Part shown: piece after piece, positions 45,865 through 54,639 of the stretch | Layout of the letters: every line of letters begins with the position of its first letter | Numbering within the stretch: position 1 is the first letter of the stretch | Source: Tistrella mobilis | GTDB lineage: Bacteria; Pseudomonadota; Alphaproteobacteria; Tistrellales; Tistrellaceae | Assembly (NCBI RefSeq): GCF_039634785.1 | Contig: NZ_JBBIAB010000027.1 | Span: 1-60,202 of the forward strand | Length of the DNA: 60,202 bases | Direction: 5' to 3' | Notes under the pieces: model-generated | The model's database searches: none | Seen by the model: only the letters and a program-made list of their open reading frames with translations | What the model was told of the DNA's origin: nothing | Position numbers and translations under genes: made by a program

Positions 45865-46677
45865 TCAGCGCAACCGCCCGGGAGAGATGCCGAAGCGGCG
45901 ACGGAAGGCGGTGGACAGATGATTGGGGCTGTAGCCGACCCGATAGGCGGCCTCGGCGACCCCCATCTCGCCGGTCGATATCAGGCGATAGGCCAGCTGC
46001 AACCGTTCCTCGGCGACGAAATCGGCGATGCTGGTGCCGAACTGGCGACGGAAGCCGTCGGTCAGCTTGCGCACATTCATTCCCACCCGCCTTGCCAGCA
46101 CCGGCAGCGTCGGCGCATCGGCCGGCGCGGTCTTCAGGATGTGATATGCCTCTCGCAGCCGTTCCAGATCGCGGCTGGTCAGGCGCGCGCCCCGGCCGTC
46201 GGTCTCAAGGAAGCCGGCTGCAACCGTCGCGACCAGTTCCAGCCCTTTGGCCGCCCGCCAGGCCCGGCCGATACCGCCCGAGAACGGGCAGGTCGCGATC
46301 TGCAGAGCCAAAGCGCAGGCCGTCCGCCCGGCCCGGGCCTGGTGAATGCCCGGTGCGCCGGATCCGGCGCCCAGCCGCTCCGCATCGCTGCCGAGCAGAT
46401 CATCGCGAGAGGCGGGATCGAGGGCGATGGTCACGTAGCGCACACCATCCTGCGCCGTCATGCCGTGGCGGGTCTCGAAGGCCCGTTCGGCCACCAGCAG
46501 GCAGATCGCCGGCCCGGCGATGTCGAGATCCCTGCCGCCGTCGACCGTCAGGCCGAAACGACCGCTCATGACAAGACCCAGCTTCAGACCGGGCAGCACC
46601 GTCTCTGTCGGCAAGGCCGACGGATCAGCGCGGAAGACACCATCCGCAACCGCGATGCTGAACGAGGAGACCGACAT
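45865..46677 (-). CDS. AraC-family regulator, PchR-like
   Basis: 270 residues. The C-terminal ~100 residues hold the two AraC helix-turn-helices: LPVLARRVGMNVRKLTDGFR and AEAAYRVGYSPNHLSTAFRR (each 20 residues). The N-terminal part is a beta-rich effector region typical of PchR-type regulators that sense ferric siderophore. GGAGG lies seven bases before the chosen ATG; a GTG two codons upstream is less likely. It precedes the TonB receptor on the same strand and is likely its activator. Confidence 0.9.
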   Translation of the reverse strand: MSVSSFSIAVADGVFRADPSALPTETVLPGLKLGLVMSGRFGLTVDGGRDLDIAGPAICLLVAERAFETRHGMTAQDGVRYVTIALDPASRDDLLGSDAERLGAGSGAPGIHQARAGRTACALALQIATCPFSGGIGRAWRAAKGLELVATVAAGFLETDGRGARLTSRDLERLREAYHILKTAPADAPTLPVLARRVGMNVRKLTDGFRRQFGTSIADFVAEERLQLAYRLISTGEMGVAEAAYRVGYSPNHLSTAFRRRFGISPGRLR

Positions 46678-46743
46678 GCGCACACCTCCAGCCCCCGTCG
46701 ACGGGGCAGGACAGGAATCACTTGCCGCGACCCTAGCATTTAT

Positions 46744-46758
46744 TGAGAATCAATCGCA
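46744..46758. promoter_or_regulatory. Fur-like box between the AraC gene and the multicopper oxidase
   Basis: TGAGAAT-C-AATCGCA in 7-1-7 spacing, in the divergent region 67 bp before the AraC regulator and 111 bp before the multicopper oxidase. It shares the half-site AATCGCA with the box at 45773. Confidence 0.55.
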
Positions 46759-46868
46759 ACAGAGCCCGACCCGGCAGCTGCGGCGATTTGCGCGGGTCTG
46801 GCGGCTTGAAACTCGCGCAGGTCCTGCCAGGATCGGCCCGGTAGTTCCATGACAGAAGGCAGTCGACA

Positions 46869-48254
46869 ATGGCCGTGACCCGCCGCGAACTCCTGCTCGG
46901 CAGCGCCGCCGGCCTCGCCATCGCCGCCGGCACCAGCCTGATCACCCGCCGGGGCATGGCTGCCGCCGACCTGACCCTGCCGGTGGGCGGGCTCGACCAT
47001 CCGATCGTGCCGGGCACGGTCACCCGCGACATGATGAGCTTCGCCACCGATGGCCCGCCGCCGGTGCTGCGCATGCGCCGCGGCCGGCCGTTCACCGTCG
47101 ATGTGGTCAACAACCTGGCCGAGACGACCGTGGTCCACTGGCATGGCCTGCGGATCGACAACGCCATGGACGGCGTGCCCTATCTGACCCAGGCCCCGAT
47201 CGATCCGGGGCAGAGCTTCCGCTACACCCTGACGCCGCCGGATGCCGGCACCTTCTGGTACCATCCCCATTGCAACACGCTGGAACAGATGGGCCGCGGC
47301 CTGACCGGGCTGCTGGTGGTGGAAGAGGACGAAGATCCCGGCTTCGACCGGGATCTGCCGCTCAACATCCGTGATTTCCGCCTGGGTCAGGACGGCCAGT
47401 TCATCGAATTCTTCCGCGCCCGTGCCGCCGCCCGTGGCGGCACGCTGGGCACGGTGTCGACCGTGAACTGGCAGGTGGAGCCGGTCTACGATCTGCCGGC
47501 GGGCGGGCTGATCCGCCTCAGGCTGGCGGTCACCGACGTCACCCGGGTCGGCCTCTACGAGGTGACCGGCGGCGAGGCGCAGGTGATCGCCCTCGATTCC
47601 AACCCCCTGCCCCGGCCGCTGCCGCCCCGGGGCGTGCTGCTGGCCCCCGGACAGCGGGCCGATATCGCGCTGCGCATGCCCGACAGTGCGGACGAGATCG
47701 TCACCCTGGCCCTGCGCCTGCCCCAGGGGCCCCAGCCCATCGCCCGCTTCCGGCCGGCCGGCAAGAGCGCCCGGCGCAGCCTGATGGAGCTGAAGCCGCT
47801 GGTGGCGAACCCGGTTGCGGAGCCCGATCCTGCCCGGGCGGAGATCCTGGAATTCGTCTTCGGCTGGTCGCCCGGCGGCAAGCCGCCGGTCGCCAGCATC
47901 TGCGGCACGCTGGGCTACACTTTCTGGTCGATCAACCGCATCGCCTGGGAAGGCGACACCCCCGACCCGATGGCGCCGCTCGCGGTTCTGAAACAGGGGA
48001 AGCCCTATGTGCTGCGGCTGCGGAACGAATCGCCCAACGACCATCCGATCCACCTTCACGGGCTGACCTTCCGGCTGCTGCGGTCGGACAAGCGCGAGAT
48101 CCTGCCGCTGCTCACCGACACCGCCCTGCTGCAATCGGGCGAGACCATGGACGTGGCCCTGGTCGCCGACAATCCCGGCGACTGGGCCTTCCACTGCCAC
48201 GTCATCGAACATCAGAAGACCGGGCTGACCGGCTATCTGCGCGTCGAGGCCTGA
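46869..48254 (+). CDS. Tat-exported multicopper oxidase
   Basis: 461 residues. Twin-arginine signal TRRELLLGSAAG at the N-terminus. All four copper-binding motifs are present: HWHG (90-93), WYHPH, HPIHLHG and HCHVIEHQ (442-449, type 1 Cys443). The axial position ten residues after Cys443 is Leu453, which is usual for laccase-type proteins of medium to high potential. Such enzymes oxidise Cu(I), Fe(II) or phenolic siderophores in the periplasm. The neighbouring siderophore cluster and Fur-like box suggest an iron role. GAAGG precedes the ATG. Confidence 0.93.
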   Translation: MAVTRRELLLGSAAGLAIAAGTSLITRRGMAAADLTLPVGGLDHPIVPGTVTRDMMSFATDGPPPVLRMRRGRPFTVDVVNNLAETTVVHWHGLRIDNAMDGVPYLTQAPIDPGQSFRYTLTPPDAGTFWYHPHCNTLEQMGRGLTGLLVVEEDEDPGFDRDLPLNIRDFRLGQDGQFIEFFRARAAARGGTLGTVSTVNWQVEPVYDLPAGGLIRLRLAVTDVTRVGLYEVTGGEAQVIALDSNPLPRPLPPRGVLLAPGQRADIALRMPDSADEIVTLALRLPQGPQPIARFRPAGKSARRSLMELKPLVANPVAEPDPARAEILEFVFGWSPGGKPPVASICGTLGYTFWSINRIAWEGDTPDPMAPLAVLKQGKPYVLRLRNESPNDHPIHLHGLTFRLLRSDKREILPLLTDTALLQSGETMDVALVADNPGDWAFHCHVIEHQKTGLTGYLRVEA

Positions 48255-48256
48255 GG

Positions 48257-49036
48257 TCAGCCGCCCGCCAGTTCCACCCCCACCCCGGCCACGGCGAGCA
48301 GGGCCGTGATCGCGGGCGGCGGCGGGGTATCGGTCACCACCAGGTCGACCTCGGTGATCACCGCCAGCGAGACCAGACCACGGCGGAAGAACTTGCTGCC
48401 GTCGACCGCCAGGATGGTGCGCTTCGCCTGCTGCATCGCCGCGCGCACCGCCTGCACCTCGCCATGATCGTCATCGCCCATGATGCCGTGCTCGTCGATG
48501 CCGCTGACCGAGATCACCGCGGTGTCGAAGCGGAAGGCGCCGATGAAATCGACGGTCTCGTGGCTGAAGACGCCGGCATCGACATGGCGGACGAACCCGC
48601 CCGGAACCGCGACGGTGGCGCTTTCCACCTCGCTCAACAGGGCTGCGCTGCGCAGGCTGTAGGTCACGACCCGCAGGTTCTGCCGCCCGGTCAACGCCTG
48701 CGCCACCGCTTCGCAGGTGGTGCCGGTATCGAGGAAGACCGCCGATCCGTCCCCGACCAGCTCTGCCACCCGCGCACCGATCCGCGCCTTGCCGTCGGCA
48801 TTCTCGACCCGGCGCTGACGATAGGTCGGCGGGTCTATGGGCGGCGCCGCAAGCGTGCCGCCGCCGTGGAGCCGGCGGACCAGCCCCGCCTCTTCCAGAT
48901 CGATGAGATCGCGGCGCGCCGTCTGGGTGGTCACCCCGAAGCGGGTCGAAATCTCGTCGAGCGAGATGAAGCGATGTTGCTGAAGATGCGCGACGAGCTG
49001 CGCCTGCCGTCGGCTCTTCTTGTCCGTGTCGTCCAT
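48257..49036 (-). CDS. DeoR-family transcriptional regulator
   Basis: 259 residues. The N-terminal DeoR helix-turn-helix is ISLDEISTRFGVTTQTARRD, followed by LEEAGLVRRLHGG; the C-terminal DeoRC sensor domain has FLDTGTTCEAVAQAL and LAVDGSKFFRRG. Members respond to sugar phosphates. GGGGGACG lies before the ATG. No sugar catabolic gene lies beside it; convergent with the multicopper oxidase with a 2-base gap, so its target is unknown. Confidence 0.92.
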   Translation of the reverse strand: MDDTDKKSRRQAQLVAHLQQHRFISLDEISTRFGVTTQTARRDLIDLEEAGLVRRLHGGGTLAAPPIDPPTYRQRRVENADGKARIGARVAELVGDGSAVFLDTGTTCEAVAQALTGRQNLRVVTYSLRSAALLSEVESATVAVPGGFVRHVDAGVFSHETVDFIGAFRFDTAVISVSGIDEHGIMGDDDHGEVQAVRAAMQQAKRTILAVDGSKFFRRGLVSLAVITEVDLVVTDTPPPPAITALLAVAGVGVELAGG

Positions 49037-49089
49037 TCGTCCCCCGAAACCGGATGAGGTCTCGCGTCGATGAGACCTCACTATATACG

Positions 49090-49122
49090 CGGACGGGGAG
49101 GGGGTGTCCCCCTCCCCGTCCG
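49090..49122 (-). terminator. Terminator hairpin of the autotransporter gene
   Basis: Perfect 15-bp GC-rich stem (49090-49104 with 49108-49122) and a 3-base loop, 21 bases after the autotransporter stop. No T-run on the minus side (TATATA follows). Confidence 0.7.
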
Positions 49123-49143
49123 TTCTGACGACGGTGGCTGCGA

Positions 49144-52100
49144 TCAGAACTGAATGCGCAGCTTCGCCGTGACCGAGTGGTCGGTGACGTCGCTGCCGAA
49201 CTGGCCGCCATAGCCGACCGACAGGGCGGTGTCGTCGGTGAGCCCGACCTCGAGACCGGTGCGCAGGACGGCGGTGTTCTCCGCAATCGCGGCACCGGTC
49301 ACGCCGAAGCCCGAGCCGCCGGCGGCGAAGCGCAGATCCGCATCGGGGTCGACATCGCCGAAGGCATGACGCCAGCCCAGTTCCGCCCGGAAGGCCGCCG
49401 GGGTCTCACCCAGGCCGAATTCCTGCACGGTGCGCAGGCCGAGGGTCGTGAAGGTGGTGCGCATGTCGACGCCATCGCCCGCGAGGGCCGCAGCACCGCC
49501 GGTCTCGGTGAAGTCGTCGCCCGACAGGCTGATATGGGCCACGCCGGCGAAGGGCTCGAAGGCGCCATGGCTGGTATCGAAGCGATAGTTCACCTCGCCG
49601 AAGACCTGGGCGGCATTGACGTCGTAATCCGCGGTCAGGGTTTCGGTGGTGCCGGCATAGGCGACATGGCGGGTGGTCTCGGCGTCGTTCAGGCTGTAGG
49701 CCGCACCCAGATGCGCGCCGAAGCCGCCCATGCGGGTCGCGGCATAAAGACCGACATGATAGCTGTCGGCATCGAGCTTGCTCCCCGTGCCGTCCTGCTT
49801 GACCGAAGCCTGACCGAAGCCGGCGAAGGCACCGATCCGCCAGTTTTCGCCGACCGCGGCATCCAGGCCGAACAGCGTGCCCGAGGTGTTGCGGTCGATC
49901 GAGGTGACGTCGTCGCCATCGTTCGAGCCCCAGGCGCCATAGGCCTGCAGCCACATCCGCCCGGCACCGAAGGCCGCGGAAGCCGGGGCCTCGATGCCGG
50001 CGCTGAGCGCGCCCTGGGCGGCGACCACGTCGCCGACCGCCATCGCACCCTGCATCAGCGCACCGGCCGCCGAGGCATGCAGCTCGCCCGACAGGCTGTC
50101 GAAGGCGGCACTCGCCGTCCCGGTGTCGGTCAGCACCACCGCATCATAGACGGCATTGCCCATGGCAAGGCTTTCGACCGCGGCAGCCGTGGCGCGCTGA
50201 TTGGCCGTGCCGGCCACGCTCCTGAACGAGGTGTCGTTGCGCTCCAGGCGGAGCGTGACGTCCTTCGCCCCATAGCTGAGCGTCGGGTCGAGGAAGGCCA
50301 GAGAGCTGGTCACGGTGCCGAAGCTGCCGGTCACGCCCTCTTCCGCGGTCAGGATGGTGTAGTCGGTCAGCGGCGCATAATTGCCGCCCGCCGCCATCGC
50401 CAGCACCGAGCCCGCAAGGGAGGCGCTGCCGGTGACGTCGACCCGGTCGGCCTTGCCGTCGGCATCCACCTCGACCTCGTAAACCGAGCCCTCGGCCATG
50501 GTCAGGTCGCCTGCGACCTTCAGCGTGCCGATCGACCGGCCCGGCGCCAGACGGCCACCCGAGGCAAGGGTCAGATTGCCGACGGTGCCGGTCCCGCCCA
50601 GAACGGCGCCGTCCTGAACCGTCGTCAGGGTCGAGCCCGCCAGCGAGCCGTCGACATTCAGCCGACCGGCCGCAACCGTGGTGGTACCGGTGAAGCTGTT
50701 CGCGGCCGTCAGCGTCAGCGTGCCGGCGCCGGTCTTGGCAAAGGCACCCGTGCCGCTGAACACGCCCGAGGCGGTGACCGCCGCATCGGCATCCGCCACC
50801 TCGATGAAGCCGCCGCCGGCCTCGACCGAAACATTGCGGGCCAGCGTCGCCATCTTTGTGCCGGCAATCCGCAGCCCGCCATTGTCGAGCCGGAGCTGCG
50901 CCGTGGCGTTGCCGAGTGCCGCGTCCTCGTCCACGATCACCGTGCCACCATCGGTCACCAGGGTCTCGCCGATGAAGGAATGGTCGTCGATGCAGTATTC
51001 CTGGATGGCAGCCTGGAAGCGCGGATCGTCGCTGGCGCAGTCGAGCAGGGTCTTCTTCTCAGTCTCGGTCAGGCCCGCCAGAACCGGCATGCCGTTCTCG
51101 TCCGAGATCTGGCCCAGATAGAGATCGGTCCGCATGTTGTTGCGGGTGAGGTAGAAGACCTTGCCCTTCTCCTCGAAGACCGCGGCAGCGCCACCCCAGA
51201 CCAGCCGGGTCGCCTCGGCCTCGTCTGCGGTGCCGGCGCCGGTGGTATAGGTTTCGAGCGCCGGGCCGACCCATTTGACCACATGGGCCACGGGCTCGTG
51301 GTCGGAGAGCGGCGTGGTGCCGTCATTGGCATAGCCGGTGTCGTCGAGCACGCCGGTATAGGCGTCATCGGCGGCATCGGCCAGGACCTGCCACTTGCCG
51401 AAGGGGCGCGAGGCCATGAAATGGTCGATCGTCACCCGGTCCCAGCTGGTCCAGGTGTTGGTGTGATCCTCACCCGCCGACGGCCAGGTGGTGCTGCCGT
51501 CCGCCAGGTCATGGGGCGCGTAGGTCTCGCGCTCGCTTTCCTTCTGCAGCAGGATGTACTGCTTCTTCAGGATGTTCATGGTCTGCGGCGTGTTGCCGGC
51601 AACCGGATAGGTCTCGTCCTCGAAGGTCAGGCCCTTCTCGGCCATGTCCTTGGCGACGATCTGTTCCCATTGCCGCCAGCTCATGCTGGAAATGCTGTCG
51701 ATCCCGGGGAATTCGTCGCGATGGGTGTCGAAATAGCCCTGGATGACATTGCGGTAATGGGCGCTGCCATTGCCGTCCACCGCCTGCATGGCGGCAACAT
51801 AGGCCTCGAAATCGGCCTCGCGGCCCTCGGGCGTGTACTGCTGGGCCAGCTGTCGCCAGAGCTCCGAACTGCCGCCGTCGATGATCGTGCGGGCAAAGAG
51901 ATAGGACTGCTGTTCGGCACGATGCAGGCCACGCTCCGACAGGTCGCCGGCATTGAAGTCGCCGGTGATGATGATCGGCTTGCCCTGGGCCCGGGCCCAG
52001 TCGTTCAGCGCCTTGGCCTCGTCGATACGATAGGTCGGCTCGTCGTAATAGTTCAGATGCACCGTGCCGACGATGGTCTCGGGCGTCCGGTTCTGCGCCT

Positions 52101-52494
52101 CGACCGTCTGATACGAGATCCGCACGCCGTTCTCATAGGCGCCATGATCGCCGGCGAGCCGGGAGGCGAGACCGACATCCCCGATCTGGCCGGTGGTGTA
52201 GGTGCCGAGCCCTTCGCTCTCCAGCAGCGGCGGAATGGTCGCGAGGTAGGTCGTGCCGCCGCGCAGCTCCTGGAAGGTCAGGATGTCGTAATTGCCGTTG
52301 ACCAGGAATTCCGACATCGCCGCCGCCGGGTTCGGCTTGAAGCGGTCACCCCAGGTGTTGAGCGACAGAATGCGCAGCTCGCCGTCCTCCGCATGGACCG
52401 GCGTATGCAGAAGCGGCAGGATCGCCACCGTGGACAGAAGCAGCATCTGCAAGCGCCGGCGGGGCGGCCTTGCGCGAAGGTCGGAGCGGGTCAT
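49144..52494 (-). CDS. Autotransporter with an endonuclease/exonuclease/phosphatase passenger
   Basis: 1116 residues. Signal peptide (1-35, cleavage after VHA). Passenger residues ~38-405 form an EEP (DNase I/sphingomyelinase-like) domain: LSLNTW (Asn46), FQEL (Glu76), GTVHLNY (His146), TGDFNAGDLSE (Asp179, Asn181), and LSDHEPV (Asp398, His399), with a ~150-residue insert before the last motif. A stalk follows with autotransporter-associated strand repeats (TLTLTAANSFTGTTTVAAG). The last ~280 residues are the barrel, ending in Phe (LRIQF). It should display or release a nuclease or phosphodiesterase at the surface. AGGA lies eight bases before the ATG; a GTG five codons earlier is less likely. 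Confidence 0.92.
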   Translation of the reverse strand: MTRSDLRARPPRRRLQMLLLSTVAILPLLHTPVHAEDGELRILSLNTWGDRFKPNPAAAMSEFLVNGNYDILTFQELRGGTTYLATIPPLLESEGLGTYTTGQIGDVGLASRLAGDHGAYENGVRISYQTVEAQNRTPETIVGTVHLNYYDEPTYRIDEAKALNDWARAQGKPIIITGDFNAGDLSERGLHRAEQQSYLFARTIIDGGSSELWRQLAQQYTPEGREADFEAYVAAMQAVDGNGSAHYRNVIQGYFDTHRDEFPGIDSISSMSWRQWEQIVAKDMAEKGLTFEDETYPVAGNTPQTMNILKKQYILLQKESERETYAPHDLADGSTTWPSAGEDHTNTWTSWDRVTIDHFMASRPFGKWQVLADAADDAYTGVLDDTGYANDGTTPLSDHEPVAHVVKWVGPALETYTTGAGTADEAEATRLVWGGAAAVFEEKGKVFYLTRNNMRTDLYLGQISDENGMPVLAGLTETEKKTLLDCASDDPRFQAAIQEYCIDDHSFIGETLVTDGGTVIVDEDAALGNATAQLRLDNGGLRIAGTKMATLARNVSVEAGGGFIEVADADAAVTASGVFSGTGAFAKTGAGTLTLTAANSFTGTTTVAAGRLNVDGSLAGSTLTTVQDGAVLGGTGTVGNLTLASGGRLAPGRSIGTLKVAGDLTMAEGSVYEVEVDADGKADRVDVTGSASLAGSVLAMAAGGNYAPLTDYTILTAEEGVTGSFGTVTSSLAFLDPTLSYGAKDVTLRLERNDTSFRSVAGTANQRATAAAVESLAMGNAVYDAVVLTDTGTASAAFDSLSGELHASAAGALMQGAMAVGDVVAAQGALSAGIEAPASAAFGAGRMWLQAYGAWGSNDGDDVTSIDRNTSGTLFGLDAAVGENWRIGAFAGFGQASVKQDGTGSKLDADSYHVGLYAATRMGGFGAHLGAAYSLNDAETTRHVAYAGTTETLTADYDVNAAQVFGEVNYRFDTSHGAFEPFAGVAHISLSGDDFTETGGAAALAGDGVDMRTTFTTLGLRTVQEFGLGETPAAFRAELGWRHAFGDVDPDADLRFAAGGSGFGVTGAAIAENTAVLRTGLEVGLTDDTALSVGYGGQFGSDVTDHSVTAKLRIQF

Positions 52495-52644
52495 CTCATC
52501 TTTCCTCACATGCGGCGCCGGAGGGGAGGCCGAAGCCGGCGCCGAATGTAAGGATAGCGACTCTTAATGTATGAAAGATGACATTCTGGACGATCAGGCG
52601 ACTCTCATACTCCCATACCCTTGTATCGCCTCCGGAACATCGGA

Positions 52645-54576
52645 TCAGGCTGCCGGGCGCCGGCGGCTCCGGCGCCGCCTCGCCGCCAGATGCATCAGAA
52701 GCACCAGGGCCAGAAGTCCCAGCCCGGCAAGTTCGCTCATCCGATCCGGGGTCATGATCAGCAGCCCGGCCACGAAGCCGGCCATCCGCTCCGGACCGCT
52801 GATCCTGCCAAGCCCGTAGGCATAGCCCTCCAGGGCCGAAGCGAGGACGATGATCGCCGCGGCCGCGGTCGCGATCGAGGGCAGCACCGCCGACGGCGGT
52901 CCGTCCAGCAGCAGGGCCGGCTCCAGTACGAACATGAAGGGCAGGATGAAGAGCACCGCGCCCAGCTTCATCGACATCACCCCGGTCTTCAGGGCCTGCG
53001 CCCCCGAAATCTGTGCGGCGGTGATCGAGGCGAGCGCCACGGGTGGGGTGATGTAGGACAGCATGCCCCAATAGAGGATGAACAGATGCACCCCCACCGG
53101 CGGCAGCCCCAGCTCGACCAGAGCCGGCGCCAGCACGGTGGCGAGGAAGATGTAGCAGGCGCTGACCGTCATCCCCATGCCGAGCACAAAACTGGTTGCA
53201 GCTCCCAGGATCAGCAGCAGGACGACGTTCCCGTCGCCATAGAGGATCAGCTCCCGCGAAAAGGCGCTGCCGACACCGGTGATGGCGAGCGACCCCACCA
53301 CCAGGCCGATGCCGCAGAGGGTGGCGACGAGATAGGCGATATTGCCGGTCAGTTCGCGCAGCAGCGCCAATGCCCGGGCCAGACCCGGCAGGCGACGATG
53401 GCGGATGAATGCGAGCACGAGCATGAGCGCCGTGGCGTAATAGGCGGCACGGGCCGGCGACACGGTGAACAGCAGCACGACCAGGGCCGCCAGCGACAGG
53501 ATATGCGGCCAGCCATCCGCCAGGATCCCGCCGAGCGGCCTCAGACCGTCGAGGCTCCCCGCCTGAAGCCCGTGACGTGCGGCGTGGAGATCGACCTGAA
53601 ACAGCAGGATCATGTAGTAGAGCACCGACGGCACCAGGGCCGCGAGCATGATGGTGGTGTAGGCGGTATCCAGGAACGAGGCCATGATGAAGGCCACCGC
53701 TCCCATCACCGGCGGCATCAGCGTGCCGCCGGTCGACGCACAGGCCTCGACGGCCGCCGCATAATGCGGGGCATATCCGGCCCGCATCATGGTGGGGATG
53801 GTCAGCCGGCCGGTGGTCAGCACGTTCGAAATCACGCTGCCGGACAAAGACCCGAACAGCGCGCTCGAAATCACCGAGACCTTGGCCGGCCCGCCGCGGC
53901 TGCGCCCCATCAGCGCCAGCGACAGATCCATGAAGAACCGGCCGCCGCCCAGGCCGCTCAGGATGCAGCCGAAGATGATGAAGCCGACCAGCGTGTCGGC
54001 GACGACCCTGAGCGGAATGCCGATGATGCTTTCGGTGCCCATGGCATGTTCGGCTGCGGTCTCCACAAGGCTGAGCGACGGCCCCCAGAGGAAGCCGGGC
54101 ATCATGTCGGCGAACAGCGGATAGACCGCAAAGACGGCGCAGATCACGAGAAGGAGCGGCCCGCCGAACCGGCGCACGGCTTCGAGCGACAGCAGCACCA
54201 GCGCCCCCGATACGATACTGGCCGGCAGGGGGGCGACGACGGCCCAGCCCTCGGTGATGATCGCTTCGGCATTCCAGGCCAGGAAGCCGCCACAGATCAG
54301 CGCCATCGCCGCAAGCGCCAGGTCCAGCCACATCGTCGCGGTCCGGTGGGGACGCCCGGGCCCGGCCAGAAAGGCCGCCGTCAGGAAAAGGCCGATCAGG
54401 ACGTAATAGTAGCGGGTGGCCAGAAGCGGGAAGAGACCGAACAGGTGGATGTTGAAGGTCTGGAGCAGGATGACCACAAGGCCGGTCAGCCCCACGGCCG
54501 CAAGCATCCCGCTGATGAAACCGGGCAGGCGCCCGGCCGTCCCGGCCGCGGGCGAAGGAATGTCGGTGACGGACAT
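52645..54576 (-). CDS. TRAP transporter fused permease (4TM/12TM), second system
   Basis: 643 residues. The fused small and large TRAP membrane subunits show SSALFGSLSGSVISNVLTTG, EACASTGGTLMPPVMGAVAF, GMGMTVSACYI and YWGMLSYITPPVALASI. It belongs with the TAXI receptor gene 63 bases upstream and differs in sequence from the permease at 36.1 kb. GGAG lies nine bases before the ATG. Last gene of the minus-strand unit with the CoA transferase and the acyl-CoA dehydrogenase. Confidence 0.94.
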   Translation of the reverse strand: MSVTDIPSPAAGTAGRLPGFISGMLAAVGLTGLVVILLQTFNIHLFGLFPLLATRYYYVLIGLFLTAAFLAGPGRPHRTATMWLDLALAAMALICGGFLAWNAEAIITEGWAVVAPLPASIVSGALVLLSLEAVRRFGGPLLLVICAVFAVYPLFADMMPGFLWGPSLSLVETAAEHAMGTESIIGIPLRVVADTLVGFIIFGCILSGLGGGRFFMDLSLALMGRSRGGPAKVSVISSALFGSLSGSVISNVLTTGRLTIPTMMRAGYAPHYAAAVEACASTGGTLMPPVMGAVAFIMASFLDTAYTTIMLAALVPSVLYYMILLFQVDLHAARHGLQAGSLDGLRPLGGILADGWPHILSLAALVVLLFTVSPARAAYYATALMLVLAFIRHRRLPGLARALALLRELTGNIAYLVATLCGIGLVVGSLAITGVGSAFSRELILYGDGNVVLLLILGAATSFVLGMGMTVSACYIFLATVLAPALVELGLPPVGVHLFILYWGMLSYITPPVALASITAAQISGAQALKTGVMSMKLGAVLFILPFMFVLEPALLLDGPPSAVLPSIATAAAAIIVLASALEGYAYGLGRISGPERMAGFVAGLLIMTPDRMSELAGLGLLALVLLMHLAARRRRSRRRPAA

Positions 54577-54639
54577 GTCAGAGACTCCGGCAGGATCCAG
54601 GGCGGGCCCGCCGGCGACAGATCCGGCGGGCCGTGACGG

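Noticed and set aside
49177-52551. 1124-codon open frame opposite the autotransporter gene
   Set aside because: Antisense; no signal peptide or domain, while the minus-strand product is coherent along its whole length.
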